Of a stretch of DNA of 64,000 nucleotides, positions 58,855-64,000 are shown one piece after another (position 1 is the stretch's first letter; every line of letters begins with the position of its first letter). The notes below the pieces were generated by a model, which saw only the letters and a program-made list of their open reading frames with translations, ran no database searches and had not been told where the DNA came from. A program made the position numbers and the translations under genes. The DNA is from Campylobacter showae (GTDB lineage Bacteria > Campylobacterota > Campylobacteria > Campylobacterales > Campylobacteraceae). Location of the stretch: the NCBI RefSeq assembly GCF_900699785.1, contig NZ_LR535679.1:496001-560000 (forward strand), read 5' to 3'.

Positions 58855-61221
58855 TCATCTTAGCAGCCTATAAATTTTAACCGCGCCGTTTAAAACGACC
58901 GGCTCAAATAGCTCTTTGTCGTAGTTTTCGAGCACGAAAAGCTGTATGTAGGCTGAGTTTAGCACCACTTCGTCAAGCACCAAAAACCGCCTGTAATCCT
59001 TCATAAAAATGAGATAAATTTTACCGTCCGCGTTCATCTCGTGCTTTTTGACGACTAGTTTGTCTTTCTCGTCGTAGCTTGTTTCAAAGTACGTATTTAC
59101 GGGCATCTCGCGCTCGCCGATATAGACTTTAGACGCGTCGCCCGATACGCCAAAGCCTCCGCCGATATTTATCGTATCGCCGTCCACCGAGTAAGGTTTG
59201 CCCGGATAAAATATCGCCCCGTACTCCTCGCCGCTGTTTAGATCTAGGTTTGAAAAGCGCAAAACGGCGTTAAAGATATCAAGCATGGAGTCTGGCAGAT
59301 AGTAGTAAATCTCGCGCGTTTTTTGCGGCGGGCGGAAATCCTTGCCGTTTAGCGAATACAAAAACGAATTTACGCTCGTGGCGTTGTAGTCCTTCATCAT
59401 CTGGTTTAAATTTAACCCGAATCTCTCGCTAAAATTTCGCTCGGTGTACTCGACCTCCAGGCGCGCCATATTTGCCGACATGCGCTGGTTGCTAGCTAGA
59501 GCAAAGCTCACGGCGAAGTTATCTCTGCCCAGGTGCTTGCCGCCGTCGATGAGGGTCTTGACGTCCGCGTAGTAGCGGATCGGATAGCCGTAGTCCCACC
59601 ACGCCAGCACATAGTCCTCGCGCCCCGCGATCTTGTGTAGCTTATCTAGGCTCTCGACCTCGCTTTTGGCAAAGACCGTGCCGACCTTGTAGCCGTAAAT
59701 GTGCTCAAGACACGGCATCAAAGAAAGCACGGCGATACAAAAGACGCAAATTTTTTCTAAAAGGGCGTGTTTTTTGAGCGAGCTGAGGCCTGAGACCATA
59801 AAATAAGCCGCCCCGCAAATAAGCGCCATCGCCGCAAACGTGGCTAGATATACGCCAAAGCCCGCCTCGCCGTCAAAATTTGGCGCAAAAACAGGAGATT
59901 TGCCGTGCAAAAGGCTGTAATATTTATCAAAATACAAAAAGAAAAAAGCAAAAAACGCCGCAACGCAAACGGTGCAAAATTTGTCTAAAATTTTATCTTT
60001 TTTAAAAAAACTCACGCAAAGCGCCGCAAAATATCCAAATCCTATCGCCATCACGGGCACGGAGTAGATCGTAAATCTAAGCCCGCCTTTTAGCGCCAAA
60101 AAACCAAGTAGCAGCATCGGAAGCGCAAGCAAAAAGGAGCGAAATTTAAGACAAAGCGCCGCGACTCCTACGAGTGATAAAGCAAAAGTAACGATATGAC
60201 CGCTGATACGCTTAGCAAAGGCGTTTATCGACTCAAACTCAAACGAATAATCGCTCATTTCCATTATCGTTTTATTTACGTTATAAAAATGAAAAACCGG
60301 CTCGCTACTCTCGGAAACTCCGCGAAATATGTAAAATTTAAGCTGAAATAAAATTTGATTTAGCCCGCCGCTAAAGCCAAGTAAACCTACGGCCAGAGCC
60401 AGGCATGCTGCTACTACGCGCTTGCCCCAGATCTGCGGGCGAAATCTCATCGCTAGATAAAGAGCGACGGCAAGCGCGCTTTTAGCGTAAAAATCGATAT
60501 ACGTAAGCGCCACTATCATCAAAATAGCCGCCTCGTAATTTAGCGCGTTTTTCCTATCAAAAATCAAAGTGTAGAGCAAAAATGCGCCCAGCATCGCAAA
60601 ATTTAGCGAGTAAGAGCTCGGATACCACCAGTCGTTTATAAGGATAAAAATCGGGATAAAAATGAGGTCGTTTACATTTTTTTTCTGCGCGAGGCGTATC
60701 ATCGCCCAGACGCTAAAGGCAGGCAGCACGATCGTGAGCATATCTGTGTCGTAGTAGCCGGCCATCGTGCGGTTGTAGTAGCTGTTTGCGATGCTAGCTA
60801 GCAGCGCCGCCGCAAAGCCCATGCCAGGCATCTCGTACTCTTTGGCTATCAAAATCACGGGAATAACGATAAGCGAGCTAAAAAATACGCTCATATAAAG
60901 CAAAATACTCTCAAAGCTAAAAGGTAAAATTTGATACAAAAAATACGTAAGCGTCGGCATCGAGCGGCCGTAGTAGCTAAGGTCGTTCGGCTGGTGAAAG
61001 CCCGCTATCATATCGCGCGCGCCCTCGGCAAAGGCGTAGCCGTCGTTAGTGCTAATCATGAGCTGATCGTTCCAGAAAAAGTGCTGGTATTCGCCCGCCC
61101 AGTACACCCAATACAGCCTGCAAACCACGCTAAAAACAAACGCCGCAAGCATCAAAAAACAAGTTTGCTTTGAAAATTTAAATTTGCCGGGGAATTCTAA
61201 AATTTTACTCGCCATTTTCAC
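58855..61221 (-). CDS. pglB: oligosaccharyltransferase PglB
   Basis: A 788-residue enzyme that transfers the glycan to Asn in D/E-x-N-x-S/T sites. It has thirteen predicted membrane helices, then a periplasmic domain with WWDYGYPIRYYADV (WWDYG) and LIDGGKH. It is about 75 residues longer than C. jejuni PglB (713), mostly at the C-terminal domain and loops. It overlaps pglJ by 17 bases. Confidence 0.95.
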   Translation of the reverse strand: MKMASKILEFPGKFKFSKQTCFLMLAAFVFSVVCRLYWVYWAGEYQHFFWNDQLMISTNDGYAFAEGARDMIAGFHQPNDLSYYGRSMPTLTYFLYQILPFSFESILLYMSVFFSSLIVIPVILIAKEYEMPGMGFAAALLASIANSYYNRTMAGYYDTDMLTIVLPAFSVWAMIRLAQKKNVNDLIFIPIFILINDWWYPSSYSLNFAMLGAFLLYTLIFDRKNALNYEAAILMIVALTYIDFYAKSALAVALYLAMRFRPQIWGKRVVAACLALAVGLLGFSGGLNQILFQLKFYIFRGVSESSEPVFHFYNVNKTIMEMSDYSFEFESINAFAKRISGHIVTFALSLVGVAALCLKFRSFLLALPMLLLGFLALKGGLRFTIYSVPVMAIGFGYFAALCVSFFKKDKILDKFCTVCVAAFFAFFFLYFDKYYSLLHGKSPVFAPNFDGEAGFGVYLATFAAMALICGAAYFMVSGLSSLKKHALLEKICVFCIAVLSLMPCLEHIYGYKVGTVFAKSEVESLDKLHKIAGREDYVLAWWDYGYPIRYYADVKTLIDGGKHLGRDNFAVSFALASNQRMSANMARLEVEYTERNFSERFGLNLNQMMKDYNATSVNSFLYSLNGKDFRPPQKTREIYYYLPDSMLDIFNAVLRFSNLDLNSGEEYGAIFYPGKPYSVDGDTINIGGGFGVSGDASKVYIGEREMPVNTYFETSYDEKDKLVVKKHEMNADGKIYLIFMKDYRRFLVLDEVVLNSAYIQLFVLENYDKELFEPVVLNGAVKIYRLLR

Positions 61222-62332
61222 CCTCTAAATATCCTATAAGCTGCGCCGCGACGGCGTTTTTATCAAATTTTACTACGCGGCCGTACGCTCTTTTTTCGTA
61301 ATCCCGCCTTAAATTTTCATCCTCAAGCGCTCGCCTCATCGCCGTCTCCATCGCTTTTTCGTCGTCAACGGGCGTTAAAACGCCGTATTCATCGTCGCCC
61401 AGAAGCTCCCTAGCGCCGCTTTTGTGATCGGTGGAGATGATAAATCTCTCGCAAGCAAGCGCCTCTAAAAGCACGTTTGAAAAGCCCTCGAACCGCGAAG
61501 CGCAGACGAAACACTGCGCGTTTTTGATAAATTTAAACGGATTTTTATCCGTGCCTAGCAGTTTTACGCGCGAGCTTACCCCAAGCTCGTCGATCAAATT
61601 TTGAAGCTCGCCTTGCAAAGGCCCCTTGCCAAGGATCCCAAGCGTCACGCGCTCGTCGTTCAAATTTGCGACTACTCTTATTAGCATCGCTTGATTTTTA
61701 CCGCTATCAAGCCGCCCGATGTTTAGAAAAAACGGCTTAAATTTATCCTCTAGCGGCTCGTTTGCGAGAGTCTTTATCGCCTCCAAATCGACCGCGTTAT
61801 ATAGCACCTTAGTTTTTGCGGCGTCGCAGCCGAAATTTCGCACGAGATCATCGGCGTTTCCCTGCGCGTTAGCAAGGATAAGATCGGCCCTAGGATAAAG
61901 CGCCTTAACGAAAATTCTATTGGCAAACCCGCTAAGTCCGCTTTTATAGATGACCGACGGACAGCTGCGCTCGCTTATCACCATCCGTCCTTTTAGGCCT
62001 AAAATTTTAGCCGTTAAAGCCGCGTAGCAAGGACGGTTCATCAAAACAAAATGCGCGTCGATGCCTAAATTTTCGCAAAGTTTTTTGTATTTTAGAGCCA
62101 AAGATGGCAGCGCAAAAGCTAGGCGAAAAAGCTTTTTTAGGCCGCTTTCATAAGGATCCGAGCGCTCGAGGAAGTGAATTTTTACCGCGCTTGGTATCTC
62201 GTAGGCTACGACCTCGCTCATCAAAACGAGATGAACTTCGTATTTTTCGCACAGAGCCGGGAGCAAATTTGAAACTACGCGCTCCGCGCCGCCCGGCCCC
62301 ATCGAGTAGAGAAAAACGGCTAATTTTTTCAT
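61205..62332 (-). CDS. pglJ: GalNAc transferase PglJ
   Basis: A 375-residue GT4-family glycosyltransferase. The ATG at 62332 overlaps the pglI stop as ATGA and gives MKKLAVFLYSMGPGGAERVV, the usual PglJ N-terminus. A C-terminal SRFEGFSNVLLEALAC is the nucleotide-sugar motif. It adds the second GalNAc to the lipid-linked glycan. The longer open frame upstream is not needed. Confidence 0.88.
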   Translation of the reverse strand: MKKLAVFLYSMGPGGAERVVSNLLPALCEKYEVHLVLMSEVVAYEIPSAVKIHFLERSDPYESGLKKLFRLAFALPSLALKYKKLCENLGIDAHFVLMNRPCYAALTAKILGLKGRMVISERSCPSVIYKSGLSGFANRIFVKALYPRADLILANAQGNADDLVRNFGCDAAKTKVLYNAVDLEAIKTLANEPLEDKFKPFFLNIGRLDSGKNQAMLIRVVANLNDERVTLGILGKGPLQGELQNLIDELGVSSRVKLLGTDKNPFKFIKNAQCFVCASRFEGFSNVLLEALACERFIISTDHKSGARELLGDDEYGVLTPVDDEKAMETAMRRALEDENLRRDYEKRAYGRVVKFDKNAVAAQLIGYLEGENGE

Positions 62333-63306
62333 TCGCCGTGCGTTTTTTTGTATATCCAAACGCGAATTTTAGTTAAAAACAAAATCATAGACTTTGGAAA
62401 CGGGCTTAAAATCAGCATCGCCAGCGCTTCTTTAGTAAATTTAAATTTGAGGCTTTTAAAAAGATATTCGTACATTTTTTTGTATTCGCCGCCAAATTTA
62501 GCATAATACGCCGCCATTTTATATAGAATCGCGATATGAGCGTCGTTTACGCGGAATTTAGGCTCGGCCAAATTTGCGTTGCCTGCTTGCTCGTTTTTCT
62601 CGGCGATCTTTTGCAAAATAAGCTCTGCAGTCATCGCGTAGCCTTTCATTATGCAAAGCGGGCGTTTAAACGAGTTTATCGTGACGCTGTCGCTGCGGTG
62701 AAAGCGGTAAATACGCACCGCATCGTGCAGGTAATAAGCAGGAAAGTCAAAAAGGTAGATCCAAAGCGTATTTTCGCTACCGTAAAGCCCCTTTTCAAAG
62801 CGCCTCTGACCGATAGCGGCGCGGCGAAACATTATCAAAAACTCGCCCGTTATCTTGCCGTCGTAGTAGTCCTGCGGCGAAATTTCCCCGCTTTTACTCA
62901 GTCCAAATCCCGAAAATTTCGTCGTCGACTCGCCGTCAATCTCAAAATAACAGTTCGCCCAGACGCTGGCATACCCCTGCTCTAGCACGGCCGCCATCTT
63001 GCTTATGGCGCCTTCTATCAGCAAGTCATCGTCGTCTAGTATCACGAAAGCATCGCCGTTAGCGTGATCAAAGCCGTTATTTTTATTGCCGTTTGGGCCG
63101 CGGTCGTAAGTTTGATTTAAGACGTATTTTACGTTGTCAAATTTAGCGACGTAACTTTGCGCAAGCTCGCGCGTGCCGTCGTTTGAGTTATCGTCGCTGA
63201 TTATGATTTCTTTATTTTCGTAGTCTTGAGCCAGCGCGCTTTTTAGGGCAGCTTCAAAAAGCTCTTTGCGGTTGTAGGTTGGGATTATTATGCTTACTTT
63301 TAGCAT
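62329..63306 (-). CDS. pglI: GT2 glycosyltransferase PglI-like
   Basis: A 325-residue GT-A family enzyme: SIIIPTYNRKELFEAALKSA, then DDNSNDGTRELA, then FVILDDDDLL, the DxD metal site, and QTYDRGPNGNKNNGFDHA. It matches C. jejuni PglI in pattern and place; that enzyme adds the branching glucose. A C-terminal tail has a membrane-proximal basic stretch. Confidence 0.85.
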   Translation of the reverse strand: MLKVSIIIPTYNRKELFEAALKSALAQDYENKEIIISDDNSNDGTRELAQSYVAKFDNVKYVLNQTYDRGPNGNKNNGFDHANGDAFVILDDDDLLIEGAISKMAAVLEQGYASVWANCYFEIDGESTTKFSGFGLSKSGEISPQDYYDGKITGEFLIMFRRAAIGQRRFEKGLYGSENTLWIYLFDFPAYYLHDAVRIYRFHRSDSVTINSFKRPLCIMKGYAMTAELILQKIAEKNEQAGNANLAEPKFRVNDAHIAILYKMAAYYAKFGGEYKKMYEYLFKSLKFKFTKEALAMLILSPFPKSMILFLTKIRVWIYKKTHGE

Positions 63307-63307
63307 T

Positions 63308-64000
63308 TTAGCCCTTTATATTTTGCGTGATAAAATCCATCCACTTTTGATAAATTTGATCGGTTTTAAAGCTATTTTCACGCTCGTTGGCGTTTTTTAC
63401 CAGCTCTTGCCTCAGTTCCTCGTCACGCATCAAGAGTTCGATTTTGCTTCCGAGCGCTTTTACGTCGTCTATCGGCACTAAAAATCCGTCCTTGCCGTCC
63501 TCGATGAGCTCTTTTGCGCCGCTTGTAGCGGTCGCCACCCTGGCGCAGTTAAAAAATACGCTCTCGATTAAAACATTTGGCAAGCCTTCGGTTTTAGAGC
63601 TTGAGACTAAAATTTTAGATCTTTCGTAAAGCGAAGCGACATCGCTCGTTTGCCCGATAAATTCGGCATTTAGATGCAGTTGCTCGTGCGCGATGAGCTC
63701 TAGTCTTTGCCTCTCTTCGCCAGCACCCGCTATCACGATTTTCCAGTCTTTTAAAAGCTCTTTATCGACTAGGCTCATAGCCTTTAAAAATACGTCACAA
63801 CCCTTAAGCGAGATGAGACGACCGACGAAAAGGATGATATTTTCCTTCGGCAAGCCCTGTTTTTTGGCTTCAAACATCGGATTGTACATCACGGTTTTAT
63901 TTTTTACGAAGCTATAGTATTCGTAGTCTTCTTTCGTAAGTACCGTGAGTCCGCTAGCTAACGGATAGAGCACTCGGCGTAAAAACAGCCAGCCGCGCCC
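63308..64000 (-). CDS. pglH: GalNAc polymerase PglH-like, 5' end outside window
   Basis: The visible 230 residues are the C-terminal two-thirds of a GT4 glycosyltransferase: LYPLASGLTVLTKED at the cut, ILFVGRLISLKGCDVFLKA, and the SSKTEGLPNVLIESVFF nucleotide-sugar motif. Its place before pglI, and the pattern, match C. jejuni PglH, which adds three GalNAc. The N-terminal third is beyond position 64000. Confidence 0.82.
   Translation of the reverse strand, partial: GRGWLFLRRVLYPLASGLTVLTKEDYEYYSFVKNKTVMYNPMFEAKKQGLPKENIILFVGRLISLKGCDVFLKAMSLVDKELLKDWKIVIAGAGEERQRLELIAHEQLHLNAEFIGQTSDVASLYERSKILVSSSKTEGLPNVLIESVFFNCARVATATSGAKELIEDGKDGFLVPIDDVKALGSKIELLMRDEELRQELVKNANERENSFKTDQIYQKWMDFITQNIKG

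Overview
The window looks like a chromosome segment of a Campylobacter species. An intact-looking pgl N-glycosylation locus (pglH-I-J-B-A-C-D-E-F-G) runs into cheY-prmA-ftsH-psd-like-pssA, and serS sits beside pflB; both arrangements are known from C. jejuni. The base composition is clearly richer in G+C than C. jejuni, and AAATTT words are very frequent. This points to the C. rectus/showae/curvus side of the genus, but that placement is inference.

Positions 1 to about 22846 are a Mu-type transposable prophage lying in reverse, with its immunity end on the right. Its far end, and the rest of the tail genes, lie outside the window. From right to left it holds: a probable left terminus with five transposase-site words; a CI/S24-type repressor (22036-22659) with face-to-face Pc and Pe promoters and a palindromic operator; two small membrane-protein genes; a Ner-like regulator; MuA and MuB; a run of early/middle genes (DUF4406, Gam, ASCH, RepA-like ATPase, GemA); and a Mor-like activator. 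Then come a probable lysogenic-conversion gene with its own consensus promoter, a rightward head module (4731-13216) and a leftward lysis/baseplate module (1-4580). The phage is a mosaic: Mu-like replication, terminase, portal and gpF/gpG genes, a lambda gpD/gpE-like capsid pair, and a P2-like contractile baseplate (V, W, J, I).

The most unusual element is at 12605-12692. An 88-nt leftward RNA gene with its own extended -10 promoter and a downstream U tract folds as a tRNA cloverleaf with proper D and T arms, but a GAAA-capped hairpin replaces the anticodon loop. It meets, tail to tail, the minor head gene whose C-terminus looks like a phage PBECR-type (Barnase/EndoU/colicin E5/D/RelE) ribonuclease domain.

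Positions 22847-43963 carry mostly housekeeping genes: pyrF-nusB-ribH, a cation efflux protein, an SMR pair, kdsA, an EamA transporter, a chemoreceptor, der-aroK, trpS, serS and pflB. Two accessory insertions interrupt them: an orphan gene at 27542-28591 and a type III restriction-modification system. Its mod gene carries both an in-frame stop codon and a 24-unit GA/CT dinucleotide tract that is out of frame with the C-terminus. Positions 43964-64000 hold a VWA protein, leuA, phospholipid synthesis, ftsH, prmA, cheY, hisA/hisH and the pgl cluster, which is cut by the window end inside pglH.
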